Shown here: piece by piece, positions 1 through 5,921 of the stretch
Numbering within the stretch: position 1 is the first letter of the stretch
Layout: every line of letters begins with the position of its first letter
Source of the DNA: Candidatus Altarchaeota archaeon
GTDB lineage: Archaea > Altiarchaeota > Altiarchaeia > IMC4 > DAOVSA01
Reading direction: 5' to 3'
Length of the DNA: 9,518 bases
Assembly (NCBI GenBank): GCA_030633635.1
Contig: DAOVSA010000013.1
Span: forward strand, 1-9,518
The notes under the pieces: model-generated
What the model saw: only the letters and a program-made list of their open reading frames with translations
Told to the model about the DNA's origin: nothing
The model's database searches: none
Position numbers and translations under genes: made by a program

Positions 1-20
1 AACATGAACAATTTCCATAC

Positions 21-65
21 AGAAATTCCTCATAGGAACAAGAAAAATTCCCATGAGGAATTTTT
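21..65. terminator. Long hairpin followed by a T-run, possible terminator
   Basis: AAATTCCTCAT (23-33) pairs with ATGAGGAATTT (53-63) over 11 bp. After one mismatch (34/52) the stem continues with GGAA (35-38) against TTCC (48-51), leaving a 9-nt loop (39-47). The + strand runs into TTTTT at 61-65. This would fit a transcript end for a gene left of the window, or one arm of a structured RNA together with the next hairpin. It is seen directly as complementarity; the role is inferred. Confidence 0.4.
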
Positions 66-68
66 ATG

Positions 69-98
69 CCCAATCAGCGACTTCGTCGCTGATTCGGG
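69..98. repeat. Strong 13-bp hairpin with a TTC loop
   Basis: AATCAGCGAC (72-81) and GTCGCTGATT (85-94) are perfect inverted repeats around a 3-nt loop (82-84). CCC (69-71) can extend the stem against GGG (96-98) across a single bulged C at 95. It is by far the most GC-rich fold in an AT-rich stretch, lies only a few bases after the preceding hairpin, and is followed by TTTCTTG. It could be a terminator stem, part of a small RNA, or a dispersed hairpin element; the sequence alone does not decide. Confidence 0.5.
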
Positions 99-180
99 TT
101 TCTTGTAAAGTTATATTTTATCTTACGGTAAAAAAATATTAATTCTAATATTAAATATCAGGATTGTTGATGTTGATGTA

Positions 181-255
181 GCCCCCCATTAACCACCAGA
201 TTCATTGATCGAAAAATTCTTCATATCTCTTCTTAAGTTGACCCTCATGGGGGGC
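181..255. repeat. GC-capped inverted repeat enclosing 57 nt
   Basis: GCCCCCCAT (181-189) and ATGGGGGGC (247-255) are perfect 9-bp complements, six of the pairs being C-run against G-run in an otherwise AT-rich region. The enclosed stretch is AT-rich and shows no clear internal fold. It lies about 110 bases upstream of the first antiporter gene, on the far side of the likely promoter from that gene. A small RNA or a protein-binding site are possible readings; no known RNA family was recognised. Confidence 0.4.
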
Positions 256-290
256 ATTAAATAATTGAAATCCAGCAATAAATAATGGAA

Positions 291-303
291 CGAAATATAA
301 GAA
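291..303 (+). promoter_or_regulatory. Candidate BRE/TATA element for the antiporter operon
   Basis: CGAAATATAAG resembles an archaeal BRE plus TATA box. Placed about 26 bases upstream of initiation it would start transcription near 320-325 and leave a 5' leader of about 40 bases. A second AT-rich candidate, TTTATTATTATAAAC (332-346), lies close enough to the ATG at 364 that it would give a nearly leaderless message. The weak AAGGG at 350-354 is the only ribosome-binding-like sequence ahead of that ATG, so leaderless initiation remains possible. Confidence 0.3.
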
Positions 304-363
304 TATATCCATATTTCCTATAATTGTCATTATTTATTATTATAAACCTAAGGGTATATTAAA

Positions 364-861
364 ATGAATACAGATGATAGAATACCCGGATTCCTTGTAA
401 TCTTTCTTATCTTATTTGGATTTTGGATACTGTTATCCTGGCATTTTGATTTCATACATTTGGCACTTGGATTAATCTGTTCTTTCCTGGTAACATATTT
501 TTCTCATGACCTATTGATAAAAAAAGAAAAAATCAGAATTCCCATGAAAAAAATCATTTTATTTATTCTATATCTCTTCTATCTTGCATATAGCATCGTA
601 TTGGCCAACCTTGACGTGGCATACAGGGTTTTACACCCGAAAATGCCTATAAATCCAAAAGTTGTGAAATTCAAGAGTAAATTGAGATCAGATATTGGAC
701 AGACAGCACTTGGTAATTCCATTACACTCACTCCAGGAACAATTACGATGGATATCAGAGATGGAGAATTCTATGTGCATGCATTATCAACCAAAGCAGC
801 AGAAGATCTGTTGAAGGGGGAAATGGAGAATAAACTGGTGAGGATATTCGAGAGGGCTTGA
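364..861 (+). CDS. mnhE: Na+/H+ antiporter subunit MnhE/MrpE (MbhA-like)
   Basis: A 165-residue MrpE-family subunit of the multi-subunit cation/proton antiporter in the cytoplasmic membrane. With MrpF and MrpG it forms the small-subunit block thought to take part in sodium passage. Hydrophobic segments lie at about 9-25, 31-47 and 62-84, followed by a soluble C-terminal domain. The family signature is clear at 118-140: GNSITLTPGT, then DIRDGEFYVHAL. Length is normal for MrpE. It is the first gene of the operon and is separated from MnhF by one base. The ATG at 364 is preceded only by a weak AAGGG. Family assignment is firm. Confidence 0.93.
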   Translation: MNTDDRIPGFLVIFLILFGFWILLSWHFDFIHLALGLICSFLVTYFSHDLLIKKEKIRIPMKKIILFILYLFYLAYSIVLANLDVAYRVLHPKMPINPKVVKFKSKLRSDIGQTALGNSITLTPGTITMDIRDGEFYVHALSTKAAEDLLKGEMENKLVRIFERA

Positions 862-862
862 A

Positions 863-1144
863 ATGATTTTTGAACTCATTAAATCAGTGACCTTTTTTGA
901 ACTAATTGCATTGGTTTTGACCGTTACAGCTTTCATCTGTCTTTATCGAGTAGTGTTTGGACCTAGGGTAGGAAATAGAATAATTGCAGTGAATGTAATT
1001 GGTACTAAAACGGCGGTGTTGTTAGTACTGATTGGATTCATATTTGATAGTTTATATTTTGTTGATGTGGCCCTAGTTTATGCTTTATTCAATTTTATCA
1101 TGACCATTGCGGTTTCGAAATACATTGAAATGGGGAGGATATAA
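863..1144 (+). CDS. mnhF: Na+/H+ antiporter subunit MnhF/MrpF (MbhB-like)
   Basis: A 93-residue, three-helix MrpF-family protein with segments at about 11-32, 40-61 and 66-86. The family loop GPRVGNRIIAVNVIGTK starts at residue 33. Many MrpF proteins, such as that of Bacillus, have aspartate in the motif GPTxxDRVxALD; here both positions are asparagine (N38 and N44). This may reflect a different ion-site chemistry or a feature of the clade. The start follows the MnhE stop by one base, with GAGAGGG at 849-855 as a plausible ribosome-binding site. It ends just before MnhG. Confidence 0.92.
   Translation: MIFELIKSVTFFELIALVLTVTAFICLYRVVFGPRVGNRIIAVNVIGTKTAVLLVLIGFIFDSLYFVDVALVYALFNFIMTIAVSKYIEMGRI
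1133..1138 (+). promoter_or_regulatory. Ribosome-binding site fixing the MnhG start
   Basis: GGGAGG, within the end of the MnhF gene, lies 7 bases before the ATG at 1146. An in-frame upstream start at 1107 would overlap MnhF by 38 bases and has no such site, so 1146 is preferred. Confidence 0.7.
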
Positions 1145-1145
1145 A

Positions 1146-1463
1146 ATGTTAGACAAGATGATCAATCTGATTGTGATGGGATTCCTTTCAGCAGGGGTCT
1201 TTTTCTTCATTACTGCCACTATAGGATTGCTCAGATTTCCGGATTTGTTTACCAGGCTTCATGCCACCGGAAAAGGTGACACCATGGGTGCAAGTTTAAT
1301 CCTGATGGGCCTTGCGATATATGCTGGTTTAACTCCAGAAACTATAAAGATTTTGATCATGCTGATCTTCATACTTTTAACATCTCCTGTAGCTGTGCAC
1401 GCTATATGCAGAGCTATTTATGCCACGGGAGTGAAACCATGGGTAAAGGAGGAGACAAAATGA
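1146..1463 (+). CDS. mnhG: Na+/H+ antiporter subunit MnhG/MrpG (MbhC-like)
   Basis: A 105-residue MrpG-family subunit with three membrane helices (about 6-28, 46-62 and 66-90). It completes the MrpE-F-G block of the antiporter. The family signatures are GLLRFPDLFTRLHATGKGDT (27-46) and LLTSPVAVHAICRAIY (77-92), both typical of MrpG. I chose the ATG at 1146 because a GGGAGG site sits just upstream and this gives the usual length. The stop overlaps the start of the next gene as ATGA, suggesting translational coupling. Confidence 0.93.
   Translation: MLDKMINLIVMGFLSAGVFFFITATIGLLRFPDLFTRLHATGKGDTMGASLILMGLAIYAGLTPETIKILIMLIFILLTSPVAVHAICRAIYATGVKPWVKEETK
1448..1454 (+). promoter_or_regulatory. 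Ribosome-binding site fixing the MbhD-like start
   Basis: GGAGGAG near the end of MnhG lies 5 bases before the ATG at 1460. It favours this start over an in-frame codon at 1406 lying deep inside MnhG. Confidence 0.7.
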
Positions 1464-1702
1464 TATATCTCTTGGATGTGTTATTTTTATTATTTTTAGT
1501 TATATGTGCATTGGTGGCAGTAAGTTTAAAAGACTTGCTTGATTCAGTTATAGTATTAGCTGTCTATAGTCTGATTATGGCATTAATTTGGTTGGAGATG
1601 AACGCCCCAGATGTTGCATTTACCGAGGCAGCAATTGGGGCAGGAGTTACAACATTTCTGTTCATTGCTACATTAGTTAAAACAGTAAGGAGGGAGAAAT
1701 AA
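1460..1702 (+). CDS. MbhD-like subunit (DUF4040, MrpA C-terminal piece)
   Basis: An 80-residue protein matching the MbhD subunit of membrane-bound hydrogenase, equivalent to part of the MrpA C-terminal region in bacteria. It has three helices (about 3-22, 28-47 and 54-73). The signature APDVAFTEAAIGAGVTT (49-65) contains conserved acidic residues D51 and E56 within or next to a helix, and K24 lies in SLKDLLDSV. In this family such buried charges are linked to proton transfer between the small subunits and the antiporter-like subunits. The start overlaps the MnhG stop by 4 bases. Presence as a separate gene is the archaeal arrangement. Confidence 0.9.
   Translation: MIYLLDVLFLLFLVICALVAVSLKDLLDSVIVLAVYSLIMALIWLEMNAPDVAFTEAAIGAGVTTFLFIATLVKTVRREK
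1689..1696 (+). promoter_or_regulatory. Ribosome-binding site supporting a TTG start
   Basis: GGAGGGAG overlaps the end of the MbhD-like gene and lies 10 bases before TTG at 1707. The alternative ATG at 1722 would be 25 bases away, so the TTG is favoured, with moderate certainty. Confidence 0.5.
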
Positions 1703-1706
1703 TAAT

Positions 1707-2000
1707 TTGCTATACAAAAAAATGATAAGAATTTTTTCCATAGTCTCGTTGATCCTTGTTGGAATAGTATTTATCTATGTGGTAGATGACATGCCGGATT
1801 TCGGTGATCCGAAAAATCCAACAAATAACGAAATATATGAGAGATATGTGAACAAATCTTTTGAAGAAACAGGCGCCCCAAACATGGTTACCGCCATTCT
1901 TGCCAGTTACAGGGGTTACGATACATTGGGAGAAACTACCGTCATATTTACTGCAGGCATGGCGATAATATTGTTATTTAAGAGATGGAAAGATGAGTAA
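1707..2000 (+). CDS. MbhE-like antiporter subunit (MrpA/B boundary piece)
   Basis: A 97-residue protein of the MbhE type, corresponding to the region near the MrpA C-terminus. A first helix at about 8-26 is followed by a polar, probably external loop (28-58) and a second helix (about 76-92). The signature GAPNMVTAILASYRGYDTLG (57-76), followed by ETTVIFTA, is diagnostic; D72 and E77 are the conserved acidic residues. Translation probably begins at TTG 1707, because a strong site precedes it; ATG 1722 would shorten the protein by five residues. It overlaps MnhB by 8 bases. Confidence 0.88.
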   Translation: MLYKKMIRIFSIVSLILVGIVFIYVVDDMPDFGDPKNPTNNEIYERYVNKSFEETGAPNMVTAILASYRGYDTLGETTVIFTAGMAIILLFKRWKDE

Positions 2001-2451
2001 GAAAAAAATAATAAGTAATGAGCAGAGAGAATCTGTAATAGTTAGAACGATATCCCGGATAATGATTCCATTCATCCAGTTATTCGGACTTTATGTCATA
2101 ATCCATGGAGAAACCTCCCCGGGAGGCGGTTTTCAGGGGGGTGTGATCATGGGAACCAGCATTATACTACTGGCCATCGTATTTGATTTAGAAGAGGCGG
2201 AAAGGAGAATCTCCAGAAAATCACTAACTGCACTTATGAGTTTTGGTCTATTAATCTACTCAGGGATAGGGGTATTGGACATGCTTTCTGGTGGAAAATA
2301 TCTGGAATATACCAAACTTCCTCTTCCGCTACCAGCTCATGAAATCAGTACCCTATCTATGCTGGGTGTGGAGATAGGTATTGGAATTACTGTTATGGCA
2401 GTAATAATCTTGCTATTTTTCTATATGGTGGGTGATCAAAATGCCACTTGA
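1993..2451 (+). CDS. mnhB: Na+/H+ antiporter subunit MnhB/MrpB (MbhF-like)
   Basis: A 152-residue MrpB-family subunit. A basic N-terminus (1-18) precedes four helices at about 20-38, 49-65, 78-96 and 122-147. The signature HGETSPGGGFQGG (38-50) is characteristic of MrpB/MbhF. The loop between the third and fourth helices (98-118) is proline-rich. The start overlaps the MbhE-like gene by 8 bases and has only weak ribosome-binding sequence, so coupling to the upstream gene is likely. The end overlaps MnhC by 11 bases. Length and motif are normal. Confidence 0.93.
   Translation: MSKKKIISNEQRESVIVRTISRIMIPFIQLFGLYVIIHGETSPGGGFQGGVIMGTSIILLAIVFDLEEAERRISRKSLTALMSFGLLIYSGIGVLDMLSGGKYLEYTKLPLPLPAHEISTLSMLGVEIGIGITVMAVIILLFFYMVGDQNAT
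2427..2437 (+). promoter_or_regulatory. GGTGGGTGATC ribosome-binding site for MnhC
   Basis: This matches the archaeal consensus GGTGATC, complementary to the 16S 3' end. It supports the ATG at 2441 over the in-frame GTG at 2432, which lies inside the site itself. Confidence 0.65.
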
Positions 2452-2794
2452 ATGGATACTCAGCAAATATAACTATTGGATCTCTGCAGCGCTGATGTTG
2501 ATAGGATTCTATACTATGATTTCAAAGAAGAATTTTATAAAAAAGATCATAGGGATGAATATCTTTCAAACAGCGATAATACTTTTTTACATATCCATAT
2601 CAGATATAGAAAACAGAGCTGCTCCAATCCTTGTAGCTGGAAAATCGGACTATGTAAATCCCTTACCACATGTTTTGATGCTAACCGCAATTGTTGTTGG
2701 TGTGAGTACTACTGCAGTGGCACTTTCTCTGATCATGAAGATATATAAAGAATATGGAACTATTGAAGAAGATAAACTTTTAGAGGTGCGTTGA
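2441..2794 (+). CDS. mnhC: Na+/H+ antiporter subunit MnhC/MrpC (MbhG-like, NuoK family)
   Basis: A 117-residue protein with three helices (about 12-27, 33-53 and 75-100), the fold of NuoK/MrpC. The last helix carries the family signature NPLPHVLMLTAIVVGVSTTA (73-92). In the second helix the motif IGMNIFQTA (37-45) has Asn40 where NuoK has a conserved glutamate; other MrpC proteins also lack that glutamate, so this is expected. MrpC connects the small subunits to the antiporter-like MrpD. The stop overlaps the ATG of the next gene by one base. Confidence 0.92.
   Translation: MPLEWILSKYNYWISAALMLIGFYTMISKKNFIKKIIGMNIFQTAIILFYISISDIENRAAPILVAGKSDYVNPLPHVLMLTAIVVGVSTTAVALSLIMKIYKEYGTIEEDKLLEVR
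2783..2788 (+). promoter_or_regulatory. Ribosome-binding site for MnhD
   Basis: GAGGTG lies 5 bases before the ATG at 2794, at ideal distance. The in-frame TTG at 2791 just upstream is therefore unlikely to be the start. Confidence 0.65.
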
Positions 2795-4263
2795 TGATCC
2801 AGAATTTTCCCATACTCGTAGTAATACTCCCCCTAATTACGGCATTTTTAATTCCGCTGATTGGGTGGTGGAGGAAGAAATATTGTCTTTATATCTCAAT
2901 CCTTTCTATTTTATCGGTATTTATTATCTCAATCTATCTGCTAAACTCCGTAATGGCCTCGGGTGTAGTTCGCTACGATCTGGGGGGTTGGGAGCCACCG
3001 TACGGCATTGAGTATGTCGTAGATCTCCTTAGCATCTTTATGATCATCTTAATAGCGTTTATCAGCTTGGTAATTGCAATATATTCCAAAAAGAGCGTGG
3101 AAAAGGAACTATCTGATAATATTGTGGCATTTTACACACTGTTTATGCTCCTGATAGCTGGACTTTTGGGGATAGTGATAACAGGGGATCTTTTTAATTT
3201 ATATGTATTCCTTGAAATCTCTTCATTAACTGCCTATGCACTAATCGCGGTCGGTGAAAAGAGGGATGCATTACTTGCAAGCTTTAACTACCTGATAATA
3301 GGGACTATCGCTGCATGTTTTATCTTACTTGGGATAGGTTTCCTGTACATGGTTACCGGGTCCTTAAATATTGCTGATCTATCTGCGAAACTTCCTGAAG
3401 CATACAGCTTATATCCAAGGGTAGTGCTTGCTGCGATGATCTTCTTTGTTGTGGGTCTGAGCATAAAAATGGCATTATTTCCGTTGCATACGTGGCTTCC
3501 AAATGCCTATACACATGCCCCCTCGGTAGTGAGTGCATTAATCGCCGCTTTGATGACAAAAGTAGGGGCGTATATGATGATACGGATAATGTTCACTGTC
3601 TTTGGTATTCACTTTGTTACAGAGGTTATACCAGTCACCAGCATACTCTCCTGGGTTGCTGCCATTGCGATAATAGTGGGATCTATAAATGCCATAGCCC
3701 AGACAGATATAAAGAGGATGCTGGCATACTCCAGTGTGAGCCAGATTGGCTATATTGTTTTGGGAATCGGATTGGCTAACTCGATAGGGTTGACTGGGGG
3801 GATATTGCACATAATAAACCATGCATTTATGAAGGGATGCCTATTTTTGGCTGTTGGTGCGGTAATCTATCAAACAGGCATAAGAGATATCCGTGATTTC
3901 CAGGGTATTGGAAAGAAGATGCCATACACCATGGCGGCTTTTTCCATAGCTGCACTATCGATGGTGGGAGTTCCTCCACTCTGTGGATTCTTCAGTAAAT
4001 GGTTTCTGGCTTTGGGTTCTATAGAATCTGGAAAATGGATTTTTGCCGTGATAATTCTATTGAGCAGTTTATTAAATGCTGGATATTTCTTTAGGGTTCT
4101 GGAAAAGGTATGGTTTGGTGAATCCCCCCATGAGGGGGTGGATGAAGCTCCAAAGAGTATGTTAGTTCCCATTCTAATCCTGGCGGCTGGCTGTATCCTG
4201 CTTGGCATATTTGTGTTCATACAATCATCCTTCATAAAATCGATCGCTAATACACTACTCTAA
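2794..4263 (+). CDS. mnhD: Na+/H+ antiporter subunit MnhD/MrpD (MbhH-like)
   Basis: A 489-residue antiporter-like subunit of the NuoL/M/N-MrpD family with about 14 membrane helices. All the residues expected of a working proton channel are seen: Glu141 in TM5 (LYVFLEISSLTAYALI), Lys225 in TM7 (GLSIKMALFPLHTWLPNAY), Lys256 in TM8 (LMTKVGAY) and Lys347 in TM12 (LHIINHAFMKGCLF). His232, 241, 339 and 343 lie along the channel axis. The motif VPPLCGFFSKWFL follows at 393-405. It sits directly after MnhC, as MbhH does in the hydrogenase cluster, so it is probably the D subunit in contact with MnhC. The ATG at 2794 has a GAGGTG site. Confidence 0.95.
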   Translation: MIQNFPILVVILPLITAFLIPLIGWWRKKYCLYISILSILSVFIISIYLLNSVMASGVVRYDLGGWEPPYGIEYVVDLLSIFMIILIAFISLVIAIYSKKSVEKELSDNIVAFYTLFMLLIAGLLGIVITGDLFNLYVFLEISSLTAYALIAVGEKRDALLASFNYLIIGTIAACFILLGIGFLYMVTGSLNIADLSAKLPEAYSLYPRVVLAAMIFFVVGLSIKMALFPLHTWLPNAYTHAPSVVSALIAALMTKVGAYMMIRIMFTVFGIHFVTEVIPVTSILSWVAAIAIIVGSINAIAQTDIKRMLAYSSVSQIGYIVLGIGLANSIGLTGGILHIINHAFMKGCLFLAVGAVIYQTGIRDIRDFQGIGKKMPYTMAAFSIAALSMVGVPPLCGFFSKWFLALGSIESGKWIFAVIILLSSLLNAGYFFRVLEKVWFGESPHEGVDEAPKSMLVPILILAAGCILLGIFVFIQSSFIKSIANTLL

Positions 4264-4264
4264 A

Positions 4265-5746
4265 ATGGAAATAATATCAATAAAACCACTGTTGGCAGTA
4301 TTGATTTCATTGATATGTGCTTTATTGATAGTGTTATCCAGAAAAAATAAAAATATAAGAGAATCGTGGACGATCCTGACGTCGGTTACAAAATTTGTCA
4401 TAGTCGCTTCAATGGTTCCTACAATTCTTAGAGGGGATACAATCGCTTATACCCTAATGTCCATCCTGCCTGGGATTCCGTTCGAGTTCAGGGTGGATGC
4501 ATTCGGTTTATTATTCGGTGTGTTGGCATCTTTCCTCTGGATTTTAACCTCGCTCTACTCGATAGGCTATATGCGATCGCTTAAAGAACATGCACAAACC
4601 AGATACTTCGCCTGTTTTGCAATTGCGATATCTGCAACCATGGGAATTGCCTTTGCAGCCAATCTCCTTACCCTTTTTATATTCTATGAGATATTAACCC
4701 TTAGCGTGTATCCCCTGGTTATTCATAAAGAAACGCCTGAGGCTAAAAGTGGGGGTAGAAAATATCTTATATATACCCTGAGTGGTGGCGTTGTTCTATT
4801 ACTTGCAATAATTTTGACCTATTCATTTGCCGGAAGCCTGGAGTTTATGAACCATGGTTTTTTAGCAGGACATGCATCACCAGAAATGCTTCAGATGCTG
4901 TTTGTACTATTCATTATTGGTTTCGGTGTGAAATCTGCCGTTATGCCACTTCACTCTTGGTTGCCCACAGCAATGGTAGCTCCAACGCCCGTAAGTGCAT
5001 TACTACATGCAGTGGCGGTAGTTAAAGCTGGAATTTTTGGCGTTGTAAGGGTAATCTATTTCGTCTTTGGCGTAGATCTAGTATCTGAATTGGATATGGG
5101 AATTGCATTGGCATACTTTGTCTCCTTTACCATAATTGTCGCCTCAATGTTTGCATTGGCACAGGATAATCTAAAGAGGAGACTCGCATATTCCACAATC
5201 AGTCAGTTATCGTATATTATACTTGGTGCAGCTCTTTTAACCCCTAGCGGATTGACCGGGGGAATCCTGCATATTGCACATCACGCGTTCATGAAGATAA
5301 CTCTGTTCTTCTGTGCAGGAGCGATATATGTTGTAACTCATAAGAAGAACATAAGTGAAATGAACGGGATAGGAAGGAGTATGCCCATAACCATGGCGGC
5401 TTTTTCGATATGTGCTATTGGACTTATAGGTGTCCCCCCGGTTTGTGGTTTTTTGAGTAAGTGGTACTTAAGTATGGGGGCCATAGAAGCAAATGAGGTA
5501 TTTTTTGTCTTTGTACTTCTTGTAAGTTCTTTGTTGAATGCTGCATATTTCTTACCCATTGTTTTTAATGCATTTTTTAAAGAACCGGATGATAAATCCT
5601 CCGTGGGAGAAGCACCACCATTTATCTTAATTCCCTTGACAATCACGGCAATAATCTCGATAATACTATGTATCGTACCAGAAACATTGAATCCATTTTT
5701 ACAAATAGTAAAGGAGGTAGTTGAAAATATAGGATGGAAAATTTGA
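4265..5746 (+). CDS. Second antiporter-like subunit, MrpD/MrpA-NuoL type
   Basis: A 493-residue, roughly 14-helix paralogue of the preceding protein. The key charges are kept: Glu142 (LFIFYEILTLSVYPLVIH), Lys223 (GFGVKSAVMPLHSWLP), Lys254 (LLHAVAVVKAGIF) and Lys344 (LHIAHHAFMKITLFF). The TM8 motif with a histidine six residues before VKAG resembles the NuoL/MrpA N-terminal domain rather than MrpD, so it may fill the MrpA position in this complex. Residues near 375-410 are nearly collinear with the previous protein, including GVPPVCGFLSKWYL, showing common ancestry. The ATG lies one base after the MnhD stop, and no ribosome-binding site is visible, so re-initiation is likely. It overlaps the small downstream gene by 13 bases. 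Confidence 0.92.
   Translation: MEIISIKPLLAVLISLICALLIVLSRKNKNIRESWTILTSVTKFVIVASMVPTILRGDTIAYTLMSILPGIPFEFRVDAFGLLFGVLASFLWILTSLYSIGYMRSLKEHAQTRYFACFAIAISATMGIAFAANLLTLFIFYEILTLSVYPLVIHKETPEAKSGGRKYLIYTLSGGVVLLLAIILTYSFAGSLEFMNHGFLAGHASPEMLQMLFVLFIIGFGVKSAVMPLHSWLPTAMVAPTPVSALLHAVAVVKAGIFGVVRVIYFVFGVDLVSELDMGIALAYFVSFTIIVASMFALAQDNLKRRLAYSTISQLSYIILGAALLTPSGLTGGILHIAHHAFMKITLFFCAGAIYVVTHKKNISEMNGIGRSMPITMAAFSICAIGLIGVPPVCGFLSKWYLSMGAIEANEVFFVFVLLVSSLLNAAYFLPIVFNAFFKEPDDKSSVGEAPPFILIPLTITAIISIILCIVPETLNPFLQIVKEVVENIGWKI
5712..5718 (+). promoter_or_regulatory. AGGAGGT ribosome-binding site before the small gene
   Basis: A near-perfect site within the end of the second antiporter gene. It is 15 bases from the ATG at 5734, rather far, and 30 from the next in-frame ATG at 5749. 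It supports translation of the short open frame that follows, although spacing is not ideal. Confidence 0.5.
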
Positions 5747-5916
5747 ATATGGTTATAGTTCTGGGTTTTGGCACACTGCTCATGCTGGGTATAGAATTAA
5801 CCCATGTACATGAAGGGCATTTCCCAGGATATAACATAATACTTGCAATTAGTGGATGCGCTTATTTTATCACAGCAATCAAGGCATTGCGAATTATCCA
5901 GAGGGGGGTGTCATAA
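5734..5916 (+). CDS. Small two-helix membrane protein of the antiporter operon
   Basis: A 60-residue protein that I do not recognise. It has two membrane helices (about 6-22 and 33-52) joined by a short loop, LTHVHEGHFPGY (22-33), with histidines 24, 26 and 29 and acidic residues 21 and 27. The C-terminus is basic (K50, R53, R57). It overlaps the gene before it by 13 bases, and the next gene starts 5 bases after it, so it is co-transcribed and probably co-assembled with the two flanking antiporter-like subunits. An AGGAGGT site upstream supports translation. Start could be ATG 5734 or 5749. Function is unknown; a linker or small accessory subunit is an inference from position and size. Confidence 0.7.
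   Translation: MENLNMVIVLGFGTLLMLGIELTHVHEGHFPGYNIILAISGCAYFITAIKALRIIQRGVS
5901..5910 (+). promoter_or_regulatory. GAGGGGGGTG ribosome-binding site for the third subunit
   Basis: This G-rich site at the end of the small gene lies 11 bases before ATG 5922. It argues against the in-frame ATG at 5856, which would add 22 hydrophilic residues unlike the family and overlap the small gene by 61 bases. ATG 5931 is a less likely alternative. Confidence 0.6.
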
Positions 5917-5921
5917 TAGAT

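Larger units (their letters stand above)
1..363. other. Non-coding region upstream of the antiporter operon
   Basis: No open reading frame with recognisable content was found on either strand; the only small ones (for example about 22 codons on the minus strand near 190-260) have no family features. The region is AT-rich and carries several inverted repeats: 23-63, 69-98, 135-152 and 181-255, listed separately where strong. A short tandem repeat TGTTGATGTTGA lies at 165-176. The left end may be the 3' flank of a gene outside the window. The right end should hold the promoter of the antiporter operon. No tRNA or rRNA was recognised. Confidence 0.7.

Noticed and set aside
165..180. TGTTGATGTTGATGT, considered as a C/D-box RNA start.
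   Set aside because: It does not match the C box exactly and no paired D box at a suitable distance was found; more likely a simple short tandem repeat.
190..260. Minus-strand reading frame of about 22 codons inside the upstream inverted repeat.
   Set aside because: Too short, no ribosome-binding site and no recognisable content.
1107..1145. Longer N-terminus of MnhG starting at 1107.
   Set aside because: It would overlap MnhF by 38 bases and has no ribosome-binding site, whereas ATG 1146 has one and gives the normal length.
242..4136. CCCTCATGGGGGG at 242-254 is the exact reverse complement of 4124-4136.
   Set aside because: A single 13-nt match of this kind is expected by chance in a window this long, and the second copy lies inside the MnhD coding sequence.
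3353..4235. Several open frames of about 70-120 codons on the minus strand and in other frames inside the D-type genes.
   Set aside because: They lie wholly within well-supported membrane-protein genes, have implausible composition and show no ribosome-binding sites.
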